Shown here piece by piece: positions 1 to 7,588 of a stretch of DNA of 27,463 nt. Each line of letters opens with the position of its first letter. Position 1 is the first letter of the stretch. The stretch is from IMG/VR virus record IMGVR_UViG_3300035661_001949, positions 1-27,463 of that record; one strand, given 5' to 3'. The notes under the pieces were generated by a model, which was not told where the DNA came from, made no database searches, and worked only from the letters and a program-made list of their open reading frames with translations. This stretch comes from a virus. The position numbers and the translations under genes are program-made.

Positions 1-557
1 TCAAGTCTATATATTGATACTGGATCTAAATCTATAATATCAACAACACCGCGAATGGAATCAAGTTTTAAAGCACAGAAATGGTCGCCATACTTACACA
101 TATTGCGAAGAATAGACCAACTACGAAAATTATTAATACCGATAGTTTCTAATAAATCAGTAAGTTCATCCTGAATATATCGTGAAGAGGAAAATACACC
201 AACTACCTTTCCATTATCATTTTGTTGAGTACATTCATTAGCATATACATCTAATGCAGAACACACAAGATCTGCATCCATACGATCATACATACCATAA
301 CGTGAATGTCTTAAAGCTTCTCGTTCCAGATATTTGTGATAATTCTTACCAACTCCGTCTTCAGTAAAAAGAGAGCCCTGACCTACACCCTTATCAGATA
401 TAACGGTGGGTTCAATAAGCGGAGTGGGAGCAATGTCACGATTAGTAGCAGCTAAAACAGAGTCGATAGAAGTTCTAGCGGTAAATTCGTTACTCTTACT
501 ATTAGTAAATAGTTTAGAAATTGCTGTAAATAAATTTCTATTCGGGGTTATAGCCAT
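1..557 (-). CDS. Portal protein, T4 gp20-like (5' part only)
   Basis: The frame opens at an ATG at 557 and stays open to the window edge, giving the first 185 residues. The portal forms the dodecameric ring at the capsid vertex through which DNA is packaged and to which the tail attaches. The visible part has the gp20-type pattern: a phrase reading YGMYDRMDADLVCSALDVYA (a conformational 'dimer/multimer of states' region shared by T4-like portals), then ECTQQND, then a segment reading LRNMCKYGDHFCAL that matches the family's 'LRNFLVYGDAF'-like stretch. An AGGAAA ribosome site lies about 11 bases upstream. It follows the large terminase by 33 bases on the same strand, which fits a packaging operon; in T4 itself tail sheath and tube genes separate these two. 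Family assignment is by recalled motif similarity; the rest of the gene is outside the window. Confidence 0.75.
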   Translation of the reverse strand, partial: MAITPNRNLFTAISKLFTNSKSNEFTARTSIDSVLAATNRDIAPTPLIEPTVISDKGVGQGSLFTEDGVGKNYHKYLEREALRHSRYGMYDRMDADLVCSALDVYANECTQQNDNGKVVGVFSSSRYIQDELTDLLETIGINNFRSWSILRNMCKYGDHFCALKLDSIRGVVDIIDLDPVSIYRL

Positions 558-590
558 AATGAGTTAATTTCCTAAATTTAATTCGTGATA

Positions 591-3533
591 TTAGAAATCT
601 CGATTACCATACAGAAAATTGCGATTGGCTGTAAGCATAGCCTGAAAGTTGGGATCAAATAAATCATCAAAAGTAAACTTTCGATTAGTAGGCAACATAC
701 TAAAACTATCTAAATTTTCAGAGGGAAATTGAGATATGAGAGGCACACCAATAAAATCCTTAGTTGATTGCATTCTTTCAAATTCCTCAACAGGATGTTC
801 TAATTCCATGTCTTCTAATCCAGAGCCATCGTATACTCCAGACTTAATCTCATGATATATTTTGAGACGATTAGCCAGTACTGAAGGAGAAATGCCCATT
901 CTTTGAGAATGGTACTCTAAATATTCAGGTGAATAATCTCCTACGGCACTCATTTGATTAGTTTCAGTGATAATACTAAAATCACTAAGAGGCTTGTGTA
1001 TAAATTCTTTTGGTGTAAGTTCAATCAAAGCAAGAGCAAGAGCTATTATAGCATCATCATTACTTCCCCTAGTTGCTTCAAATTTTCTGGAGGCATCTGC
1101 ATAAAGCGTACCAGCGGAGAAGTTAGCCATTTGCATTTTTAGTCTGGCTGATCGTAATCGTCCCATATATACCGGGTTATTAAAAAACAATAAAAGTTTC
1201 TCAATAAGCAGAGGTCTTGTTTTTCTATTAGTCATAAATCCTGGAGTACTTGCTTGTGCATCATACCAAATATTTCTATATCCTTTTTGCTCAAGGAGAT
1301 AAAATAATATATCAGAATACGTATTTGCTTCTATGATTAATAAAGCATTATTGTAATGACGAGCAGTTTTTATAAGAATATCGGCAAATACTTCAGTTGG
1401 TAGTTTTCCGAGATACTCAGCATGTTGTTCTATAGTATCCTTATTAATAACTTGAAAACTTGTTGAATCTTTTGCAGTAGACTTATTACTGGCGCAATCT
1501 ACACCAATTATATAATTTTCGCCATACTCAGCAGTTTTCCAGATGTGTAAAGTATCTTCATAAGTTACTCCACCAAAGGCCCTATTTAAAATCTTGGATG
1601 ACGGTTCAAATGCCTGCAATGCTTCTCTTGAAAAAAGAGCGTTTTGATTCACATCAAAACAACAGTTATGAACCGCCCTACCGTCAACAATATAAGACTC
1701 GTCATGCTGTACTGAAATATTGTATACTAAACCAGTGTAAGGAACTTCTTCTACTTTAGTAACATACGCAGCTATTCCATATTTAGCCCTATTAAGCTTA
1801 TTACTTTTAGCTTCTACATCATCAGGTATAAATATCTGAACTGAATAAGAATGGCTACAGTTTATACTTTGTCCATTAATCATGCCAGTGTATGCCGATT
1901 TTTCAGTTATTCCAGCAGCATAGTTACGACCCAAACTATTAGCTAATAACTGTACCTGATAAGCAAGAGATTTACTTATTGTATGAAAGGAATACTTTTT
2001 TCCTTTACCCACACTATAACAACCATCACCCAACATCAGCTCATCAAAAAATTCAGTTTCCCAACCAGAAATAAGACCAAAAGGAATACGCTTGTTACTT
2101 GAATGATTTCCGCAAGAAGCCTTGAAAAAATCTGCTAACGTGCAATCATTTATCATAACCTGCCAACCAGTTGCGAATTTGGTAGTATATTTGATATTTA
2201 AAGCGTCTAAATAACTACACACTCTATCTCTTTCGCTTTCTTTATTACTCAAAGAAAACTGAAATTGATTTTTTGATCCGCTTCCCTCGCAAATGTACCA
2301 TGCTAATAACATACACAAGGAATGTGAAAGTATTTTAGTAGTTCCTAATTGAGTTTTAGGAAAAACAATCTTATCTCCTACACGTACATCTATAGCTTTA
2401 GTCCATAAATAAGTTTGATTTTCTTTATTATAAAGACGTATAGGATGTTCTGGAGTAGATATCAGCGGAACTCCAGTACCATAGGAAGAAATAGATGTCA
2501 GATTGCCAGAGAAGAACTTATTCATGGTGGCAGTGATTTTTCTTGCGCGGCCTGTATGAGAAATAACCATATCACCAACAGTTAAAGTCTCTATAGGTTT
2601 CATACCAAGGGTAGTTAAAACGGTAGTACCCGGCATAAAGCATTCATATTCCTGCTTAAACTTGTCAAGATTACCATTGTCTATTCGTATCTGGTCAGCT
2701 TTAAAATTAGGGTTTTTAGCGAAAATAGAAGATACCGTCCAAGGAAGGTCAAACCATTTCCAGCCATTAATTCCAGCCTTGGCTAACGTAAAGGTAGTAT
2801 AGAACCAGTTTTGATCACTGTTACCGTTAGGCGTAGATATGGCAATAAGCTTACCATCAGATGCAGATATGGTAGGCAACAAACCCTTAATTACCTCGTC
2901 GCACTTTGGAATGAACGCGGCCTCATCAACAAGGAATACTGTAGCACTAAAGGAACGAGCAGCGTGTGGATTGGATGTAATAGCCTTAACACTGGATTTA
3001 GTCTCAAATTCTACAGTACTTTTACTATAAAGAGTACAAGATGGTTTCAACCACTCAGGTAAAAATTCGTACGCAGTCTTGAGTTTAGTAATATACTCTT
3101 CCGCAGATTCTTTTCTGTGGGCTACAACAAGACAACGTTTACCAGTACTAAAAATACTCAGCCACAATGAGTAGAACATGAGTGAGGTAGATACACCCAA
3201 CTGACGAGCCTTATTACAAATTACATATTTGTCACTCTGGAAGGAACGAAGCAAATCTTTTTGATAAGATTCCAACTTAAACGGAATAATACCCGCACCA
3301 CCAGGGCCAGAAATTAACCCATAATTTTCAGCAAAATAGGTTACATCATCGATACACTTCTGTCGTTCACTATTAATATAAGTAACCAAGTTAATTTTAA
3401 TTTGTTCCTGGCTAAGACCCTCAGACCGCCATTTAAATACTAATCTCTCTGGTTCATAACATTTGTGAGATTTATCCTCATAGTTAGATAAGTATTTTTT
3501 AGCATGCTGGGGTTTTCCGTTATTATTAATCAT
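591..3533 (-). CDS. Large terminase subunit (T4 gp17-like) interrupted by an intein
   Basis: This is the ATP-driven DNA-packaging motor and headful nuclease, acting at the portal. The precursor has 980 residues; without the intein it is about 654, close to T4 gp17 (610). The ATPase domain shows a deviant Walker A, ARQLGVSTS (residues 109-117), Walker B VFLVDEAAF (199-207) and the coupling motif AISTPNG (231-237). The RNase-H-fold nuclease domain shows the acidic triad: D679 in IGVDC, E735 in LLIIEAN and D826/D827 in SNDDA. The intein occupies residues 298-623 and splits the ATPase domain from the nuclease domain at QEYE/C. The start codon overlaps the stop of the upstream gene as TAATG, which implies translational coupling. 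All catalytic residues are present on both sides of the intein, so a functional motor depends on protein splicing. Confidence 0.95.
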   Translation of the reverse strand: MINNNGKPQHAKKYLSNYEDKSHKCYEPERLVFKWRSEGLSQEQIKINLVTYINSERQKCIDDVTYFAENYGLISGPGGAGIIPFKLESYQKDLLRSFQSDKYVICNKARQLGVSTSLMFYSLWLSIFSTGKRCLVVAHRKESAEEYITKLKTAYEFLPEWLKPSCTLYSKSTVEFETKSSVKAITSNPHAARSFSATVFLVDEAAFIPKCDEVIKGLLPTISASDGKLIAISTPNGNSDQNWFYTTFTLAKAGINGWKWFDLPWTVSSIFAKNPNFKADQIRIDNGNLDKFKQEYECFMPGTTVLTTLGMKPIETLTVGDMVISHTGRARKITATMNKFFSGNLTSISSYGTGVPLISTPEHPIRLYNKENQTYLWTKAIDVRVGDKIVFPKTQLGTTKILSHSLCMLLAWYICEGSGSKNQFQFSLSNKESERDRVCSYLDALNIKYTTKFATGWQVMINDCTLADFFKASCGNHSSNKRIPFGLISGWETEFFDELMLGDGCYSVGKGKKYSFHTISKSLAYQVQLLANSLGRNYAAGITEKSAYTGMINGQSINCSHSYSVQIFIPDDVEAKSNKLNRAKYGIAAYVTKVEEVPYTGLVYNISVQHDESYIVDGRAVHNCCFDVNQNALFSREALQAFEPSSKILNRAFGGVTYEDTLHIWKTAEYGENYIIGVDCASNKSTAKDSTSFQVINKDTIEQHAEYLGKLPTEVFADILIKTARHYNNALLIIEANTYSDILFYLLEQKGYRNIWYDAQASTPGFMTNRKTRPLLIEKLLLFFNNPVYMGRLRSARLKMQMANFSAGTLYADASRKFEATRGSNDDAIIALALALIELTPKEFIHKPLSDFSIITETNQMSAVGDYSPEYLEYHSQRMGISPSVLANRLKIYHEIKSGVYDGSGLEDMELEHPVEEFERMQSTKDFIGVPLISQFPSENLDSFSMLPTNRKFTFDDLFDPNFQAMLTANRNFLYGNRDF
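1665..2642 (-). mobile_element. Intein with LAGLIDADG homing endonuclease, in the large terminase
   Basis: This in-frame insertion encodes 326 residues. The N-terminal splice junction is QEYE/CFMPGTTV with Cys1 at residue 298. Block B is STPEHPI (TxxH, residues 360-363). The C-terminal end is GRAVHN followed by Cys624, giving the standard His-Asn/Cys chemistry. Between the splicing blocks lie two dodecapeptide motifs of a LAGLIDADG-type homing endonuclease, LLAWYICEGSG (409-419) and FFDELMLGDGCY (495-506). Both keep an acidic residue at the expected catalytic position, so the endonuclease may be active. Terminases are known intein hosts and this junction lies at the ATPase-nuclease boundary. 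Boundaries were checked at the codon level: TGC at 2642-2640 and AAC at 1667-1665. Confidence 0.92.
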
Positions 3534-4072
3534 TACTCACCTAAAAGCCCGGAAATGTCGCTTTCTTGAAGATGATTTCCTGGATTTAATCTCTCTGTTT
3601 CCACTATAACAGCATTCTCAGCAGTATTTATTGTATCAAAGTCAATTGGAGTTATCGGCGGGGTAGCTTGACTATAGTTAGATTGACCCAATTTTGCACC
3701 AAGCATCATTCCCAAACCAGCACCAGATAAAATAGAATCAAGATCCCCAGTATTGTTCTTTTTCTTGGCTCCAATTTCAGTACCTTTATCCGTTATAAGA
3801 GTTTTTAGAATGTCGATACGCTTTTTAATAGTATCCATTCGCAATTCACCTAACCTAGCAAGAGCAATTGGAAAACTCGCTTCTGTTGATTCAACCATTC
3901 TATCTCGCAATATTGCTATAAGAGAGTCTAAATCAGAAGAAACAATATCCAGATCTTCAAACATTTTAACGATTTCTGTATCTACTATACGATTTATTTT
4001 TTCAACCCTAGCTTGACCAGCGTCCCTAGTGAGCTGTTGTGGTTTGCGCTCTTCTGGTAACATATCAGACAT
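3533..4072 (-). CDS. Probable small terminase subunit (unrecognised sequence)
   Basis: The product is 179 residues, charged and mainly helical, with a likely coiled-coil core at about residues 18-105 and a Gly/Met-rich stretch at 110-127 (GAGLGMMLGAKLG). I do not recognise its sequence family. The assignment rests on position and size: it sits immediately upstream of the large terminase, shares a TAATG junction with it, and is close in length to T4 gp16 (164 residues), the ring-forming subunit that stimulates the motor and recognises DNA. No DNA-binding motif is obvious. The start is supported by AAGGTGG nine bases before the ATG; that site sits in the loop of a hairpin. It could instead be an unrelated small packaging or head protein. 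Confidence 0.5.
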   Translation of the reverse strand: MSDMLPEERKPQQLTRDAGQARVEKINRIVDTEIVKMFEDLDIVSSDLDSLIAILRDRMVESTEASFPIALARLGELRMDTIKKRIDILKTLITDKGTEIGAKKKNNTGDLDSILSGAGLGMMLGAKLGQSNYSQATPPITPIDFDTINTAENAVIVETERLNPGNHLQESDISGLLGE

Positions 4073-4074
4073 AA

Positions 4075-4106
4075 TGGGAATCCACCTTAAGATAGGCAGA
4101 TTCCCA
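4075..4106 (-). promoter_or_regulatory. Hairpin presenting the ribosome site of the putative small terminase
   Basis: On the minus strand TGGGAATC (4106-4099) can pair perfectly with GATTCCCA (4082-4075), an 8-bp stem with a 16-base loop. The ribosome site AAGGTGG (4088-4082) lies in the loop and its last base is the first base of the 3' arm. The ATG begins two bases after the stem. The spacer between ribosome site and start is thus inside the stem, so the structure should affect translation of the downstream gene. The effect is inferred. Confidence 0.45.
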
Positions 4107-4169
4107 AAACTACGTTGAGTTAGTAAATAATACGAGTTACTGTCACTTCAGATATAACTCACAAATTAA

Positions 4170-4182
4170 TTACTCAATATAG
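4170..4182 (-). promoter_or_regulatory. Candidate promoter-like element upstream of the packaging genes
   Basis: In the 161-base gap between the sigma gene and the putative small terminase the minus strand reads CTATATTGAGTAA. This is close to the CTATATAAGTAA element found upstream of the sigma gene and upstream of 7675. It lies about 98 bases before the start at 4072. The same gap also holds a weaker hairpin (GAGTTA pairing with TAACTC) and no open frame of note. The promoter role is a guess from similarity and position. Confidence 0.25.
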
Positions 4183-4233
4183 TTATGAACCTCCACCTGT
4201 ATATATTAATTCAATAACTTGTATTAAATGTTA

Positions 4234-5187
4234 CTAATCTTCTTCTGAAAGTGTACCTTTCTGGGTATCGAATTGTAGCGGGCCAAAGTAAGAACGCAGT
4301 TTTGTAAGGCAAGAAGCGATTTCTTTTTGTTTCAATCCAGTTTCTATTTTTAGGGTGTACTCTAAATTATGAACTAACCCTGGGTGTGAGGCTGGTTTAT
4401 TTAATAACTCTACTAAAGTACGTAATACCAATCTATCTTGATCATTAATATCCTCAAAGATATCGTTTTCGTCATGTAAAATAGATCCAAGAGTAAGTAA
4501 AAAATCCTGATATACTACAGCAGCATCTGTAAACCCATCAGTAGGGGAACCTAGAGTCCGAGCAATAGAATCATACGAAAGATTTGTAATTTTTTCCGCT
4601 CCATGGGCCATAGTAATAGTGCAAATACCAAAACTTAGCACCATAGTAAAATATGTAAATACTCTAGCAAATATATCATTTCCTTTATCTGTTTTACCCA
4701 CTACACGATGCGGATCGAACTTATCCATAGCATGAATTATTTTAAGGACAGCACTTTGGAAGATCTCTTCATAAGCTAGACCATGCTTATGTCGCTGATA
4801 CTTAAAAATAACACCATCTATTAAAGAATAACAATAAGATACAAAATTATTACGATCCTCGGTAGCTTGGGATATCTTCCATTTCAACCACAGATACTTA
4901 CCAACATCCTCAATAAAATAAGAACTTGATTTCTTACCCCTACGCTTTTTTAGTTCGACTTCTGGGAAGCGTTCTGGAAATAGAGACATGGCTTTTAGTA
5001 AAAAAGCATCTGAATAAGTTGATATAGCTCCAGTAGGATTATCATCTAGCATAGTCTGTATCGTAGCGCGCTCTAATTGTTCTACTAAAATCCTATCATA
5101 CATAATAACACGATAGCCACTAGATTTGTCTTTTCCAATTGAAACCTCTTCTACCGAAGAATAAGAATCCTCAATATTATCTGACAT
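4234..5187 (-). CDS. Late-transcription sigma factor, T4 gp55-like
   Basis: The product has 317 residues. The middle resembles sigma-70 region 2 as found in T4 gp55: YEEIFQSAVLKIIHAMDKFD (about 139-158) followed by FTYFTMVLSFGICTI (177-191). The order is 'amphipathic helix, KFD, FxxYxT helix', which in sigma factors binds core RNA polymerase and the -10 element. Such proteins redirect host polymerase to phage late promoters. It is much longer than T4 gp55 (185 residues). The C-terminus (about 250-300) has a helix-turn-helix-like stretch, TGLKQKEIASCLTKLRSYF, that could act like sigma region 4. The gene lies between the uvsX terminator and the terminase genes and has its own AT-rich leader with a weak AAAGAG ribosome site. 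Similarity to gp55 is recognised by pattern, not by alignment. Confidence 0.7.
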   Translation of the reverse strand: MSDNIEDSYSSVEEVSIGKDKSSGYRVIMYDRILVEQLERATIQTMLDDNPTGAISTYSDAFLLKAMSLFPERFPEVELKKRRGKKSSSYFIEDVGKYLWLKWKISQATEDRNNFVSYCYSLIDGVIFKYQRHKHGLAYEEIFQSAVLKIIHAMDKFDPHRVVGKTDKGNDIFARVFTYFTMVLSFGICTITMAHGAEKITNLSYDSIARTLGSPTDGFTDAAVVYQDFLLTLGSILHDENDIFEDINDQDRLVLRTLVELLNKPASHPGLVHNLEYTLKIETGLKQKEIASCLTKLRSYFGPLQFDTQKGTLSEED

Positions 5188-5207
5188 ATATATCTCTTTA
5201 TATGAAG

Positions 5208-5224
5208 TTACTTATATAGTATCG
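5208..5224 (-). promoter_or_regulatory. Candidate promoter of the sigma-factor gene
   Basis: The minus strand reads CGATACTATATAAGTAA, ending 21 bases upstream of the ATG at 5187. It contains the 12-mer CTATATAAGTAA, found again at 7589-7600 in the divergent region, and the 10-mer CGATACTATA, found also at 23956-23965. A separate promoter is needed because a strong terminator closes the upstream uvsX unit. No -35 element is visible, which would suit a T4-late-type promoter read by the sigma factor itself; that autoregulation is inference. Confidence 0.4.
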
Positions 5225-5240
5225 ACAATTATTTAAAAAT

Positions 5241-5279
5241 AAATAATAAAAAAGTCCAACCATTTGAATAGTTGGACTT
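5241..5279 (-). terminator. Intrinsic terminator after uvsX
   Basis: Read leftwards, AAGTCCAAC (5279-5271) pairs perfectly with GTTGGACTT (5260-5252), a 9-bp stem with a 10-base loop, followed directly by TTTT and ATTATTT. It begins 29 bases after the uvsX stop codon. The structure is a textbook rho-independent terminator for the minus strand. In the plus direction the hairpin is followed by AATTATAA, so it is probably one-directional. Confidence 0.85.
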
Positions 5280-5307
5280 AATTATAACAAAGAGTATAAA
5301 AAATAAT

Positions 5308-6456
5308 TTAATCTTCGGTTGTTAATTCTTCACTTATTTGTGGAAAAGGTTCTTCTGTAGACTCCCTAGTGACAAAATTATGCTGCTCAATAAAACACTT
5401 TTTCATCAGTGAAGTAAAATAAGCACGGTTTTCAGGAGTAGAAGTAATGGTTTCTACAAAATTATCGGCACTATTCCACTTCTTTTCTGTCCCATCAGGC
5501 ATAATTATAGATTTCCAAGCAGACTTACCAAATACCCCAGCATCATTTAAAACATCGTAAGTTGATAAATCACTATCATAACCACGACGATCATAATAAA
5601 AACGAAGAGGAAGCGTTCTACCGAGAGAAGCAGCCGTCTTGCACTTGATGAACTTAGCTTTTACTATGTGACCCTCTGGCTTTTTAGGTTCCCCAAGCAT
5701 ACTACCACGGGTTAAAAACAGACGAGTAATAGCGAGATACTTGAGGGTATCTCCACCAGGACTTGTATACTCAGGACCTGAATATGCAGTTGCAACGCTG
5801 CCCATCTTGATCCTAGCCTGATTGATACAAAGAACAGCTAAATTAGTCTCTCGACAAACCATCTTAGTTCTCTGTAACCCTCGCTTAATCATTCTTGCGG
5901 TTACTGCGAACTGAGCTTGATCTAAATCTGCTTCCTGTTCAGCCCGAGTAGTAAGACCTGCAATACTATCCAGTACTAAAAGAGAGGGAGCCTTTATATT
6001 TTTCTTTGAAATGTAGTTTGCTACTCGTTCAACCTGCATAAAAGCTTTTTCTGCAAGGTCCTCAACCGATACAATACATTTATTGGTATCCACTCCAAAA
6101 TTTTCAAATCTAAACCGATCACCTGCACCACTTTCGGTGTCAATTAATACGCCAAGACCACCCTGTTGTTGAATTTGTCCAAGCATATAAATACCAAAAG
6201 AAGATTTACCAACACCCTCTAAGCCAACAATCTCCGTAACCTTACCTTGAGGAATTCCGCCACCAAGTAAGTAGTCTAAAGGCTCAACCTTTGTGGGGAT
6301 AAAGTCAGTAACAAAATCATCGTCTTCAAGTGCTGCGCTGTTTCCAAATTCCTTCTTAAGCTGAGTTCTAAATTCACCAAGGTCAGAATAATCAAAACTG
6401 TTTGTTCCAGCCACAGGAAGATCCCTATCCAGTTTATTAGTCTTTTTACTTGCCAC
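5308..6456 (-). CDS. uvsX: RecA/UvsX recombinase
   Basis: The 382-residue product is a RecA-family ATPase that forms filaments on single-stranded DNA and drives strand invasion in recombination-dependent replication and repair. Visible motifs are Walker A GLEGVGKSS (78-86), the catalytic glutamate E108 in DTESG, Walker B LLVLDS (159-164) and INQARIKMGS (211-220), which matches the RecA L1-loop region, followed by a Gly-containing L2-like segment SPGGDTLKY (232-240). The C-terminus is acidic. The length is like T4 UvsX (391), while the 211-240 segment looks closer to bacterial RecA. The start is a GTG at 6456 with GGAG seven bases upstream; that ribosome site directly follows the hairpin terminator of ssb. 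It lies downstream of ssb, whose product is its usual partner in filament assembly. Confidence 0.93.
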   Translation of the reverse strand: MASKKTNKLDRDLPVAGTNSFDYSDLGEFRTQLKKEFGNSAALEDDDFVTDFIPTKVEPLDYLLGGGIPQGKVTEIVGLEGVGKSSFGIYMLGQIQQQGGLGVLIDTESGAGDRFRFENFGVDTNKCIVSVEDLAEKAFMQVERVANYISKKNIKAPSLLVLDSIAGLTTRAEQEADLDQAQFAVTARMIKRGLQRTKMVCRETNLAVLCINQARIKMGSVATAYSGPEYTSPGGDTLKYLAITRLFLTRGSMLGEPKKPEGHIVKAKFIKCKTAASLGRTLPLRFYYDRRGYDSDLSTYDVLNDAGVFGKSAWKSIIMPDGTEKKWNSADNFVETITSTPENRAYFTSLMKKCFIEQHNFVTRESTEEPFPQISEELTTED

Positions 6457-6467
6457 AAAATCTCCAT

Positions 6468-6505
6468 AAAAAGTGGGTCTGGACTTTATTTATCCAGACC
6501 CACTT
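6468..6505 (-). terminator. Hairpin terminator or attenuator between ssb and uvsX
   Basis: A perfect 13-bp inverted repeat, AAGTGGGTCTGGA (6471-6483) against TCCAGACCCACTT (6493-6505), has a 9-base loop. On the minus strand it starts 10 bases after the ssb stop and is followed by a run of five T (6472-6468), then ATGGAG, which is the uvsX ribosome site. It should terminate most ssb transcripts, with read-through feeding uvsX. This would let ssb be made in excess over the recombinase. Confidence 0.8.
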
Positions 6506-6515
6506 GGAATACTAA

Positions 6516-7370
6516 TTAATCAAGCTGTGAACGAAGTTCATCTAAGTCAATTTCACCATCATCCTCATTTAGAATGGCAGGAGCGACCTTACTTGGGGCC
6601 TTTTTCATATCTGGCCTGGGAGAAAGCAGTGTTCGTTCCTCTTCCTCATGCTCGACGGGACCTGACGAAAACTCAGCAAACTTAGCCTTAAGCTCCTCAC
6701 TCTTTAGCGGAGTGACAATAGAAGAAAGATCTGGTGACTTCTCAACCAAGAGATCCCAAGTTTTCTTGCCTCCTTCAGCTTTTTCAAAAGCTACTGACTT
6801 ATCTCCAAAATCAAGAACAATGGTATCAAAACCACCCTTTGTAGTGGCCTTACTCTTTGAGTACTCAACAATTCGACCGTCAGTAAAATCACAGAAATCT
6901 ACACCCTTTTCAAGTTTAGACTCTAGGAGTTCCATATTCGTCTTAGAGGAAACTCTAACAATCTTAAGATCAGCCTCTGTGATATTTGAAGGATCAATAG
7001 CATCAGCTTCATAACCCACTAAAAGATAATGAGTTTTTACAACAAGTTTCTTAAATGCGTCCTTATACGCCTCATTTTCAGTCTTAGTATAGGTACGAAA
7101 AGTCTTCCATGCTAAGTCACAGAAGGGGCACTCACCCATATCCTGCTTCTTAGGACAGGCGATAGATTCAAAATGCCCGTCTGGAAAAGTTACTGCATGA
7201 TGATGATAGATAGTGAGGGGTAGTTCCAGGTCCTCATTTTTGAGCGGAAGAAAACGTAGCTGGTATCGCTTACCTGTTTCCGCCTTAAACCAATTACTAC
7301 TAGTACTTTGTTTCTTTGCCTTACTGGCTTCAAGCTTCTGCTTAAAACGATCAAAGTTAGTTTGTGCCAT
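6516..7370 (-). CDS. Single-stranded DNA-binding protein, T4 gp32-like
   Basis: The product is 284 residues (T4 gp32 is 301). It coats single-stranded DNA during replication and recombination. The layout matches gp32: a basic N-terminal region for self-cooperativity (FDRFKQKLEASKAKK, 6-20), an OB-fold core with zinc ligands, and an acidic C-terminal tail (EDDGEIDLDELRSQLD) that contacts partner proteins. The zinc site reads as His in HHHAV (56-58) or nearby H66, then C72, C81 and C84 in CPFC, comparable to the gp32 pattern His-Cys-Cys-Cys. The ATG at 7370 has AGGAG nine bases upstream. It is the first gene of the leftward block and its leader is strongly structured, a setting like the autoregulated gene 32 mRNA of T4. 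Confidence 0.88.
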   Translation of the reverse strand: MAQTNFDRFKQKLEASKAKKQSTSSNWFKAETGKRYQLRFLPLKNEDLELPLTIYHHHAVTFPDGHFESIACPKKQDMGECPFCDLAWKTFRTYTKTENEAYKDAFKKLVVKTHYLLVGYEADAIDPSNITEADLKIVRVSSKTNMELLESKLEKGVDFCDFTDGRIVEYSKSKATTKGGFDTIVLDFGDKSVAFEKAEGGKKTWDLLVEKSPDLSSIVTPLKSEELKAKFAEFSSGPVEHEEEERTLLSPRPDMKKAPSKVAPAILNEDDGEIDLDELRSQLD

Positions 7371-7390
7371 GGAAGTGGCTCCTAGAAAAG

Positions 7391-7432
7391 GGTGAGAACC
7401 GTCTCACCAAGTGGGTGGCCTTCGTGGTCACC
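7391..7432 (-). promoter_or_regulatory. Double hairpin in the ssb mRNA leader
   Basis: Read leftwards, the ssb leader carries GGTGACC-ACGAA-GGCCACC (7432-7414, six of seven pairs, one A-C mismatch) and then GGTGAGA-CGGT-TCTCACC (7408-7391, a perfect 7-bp stem with a tetraloop). A short unstructured run CTTTTCT leads into the AGGAG ribosome site. T4 gene 32 has an upstream pseudoknot and an unstructured operator for self-repression; the arrangement here is reminiscent but not demonstrated. Confidence 0.5.
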
Positions 7433-7588
7433 ATATTATTAATTCGCCTTACATTAATATTATCGGCAATATTTGGCCGAGCATGAGACAAAAATATATT
7501 TTATTTTGCCCTAAACTTTTTTAGAATATGTACGATACTAACCTTGTCGGTTGGGAAAAATAAGTATAAAGAAAGAGTACTAAAATAT

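Noticed and set aside
6574-7014. 146-residue open frame antisense to ssb
   Set aside because: It lies wholly opposite a clear gp32-like gene, has Ser-rich shadow composition and no ribosome site or motif.
7540-7552. AACC-TTGTC-GGTT hairpin in the divergent region
   Set aside because: A 4-bp stem is too short to support as a terminator or operator.
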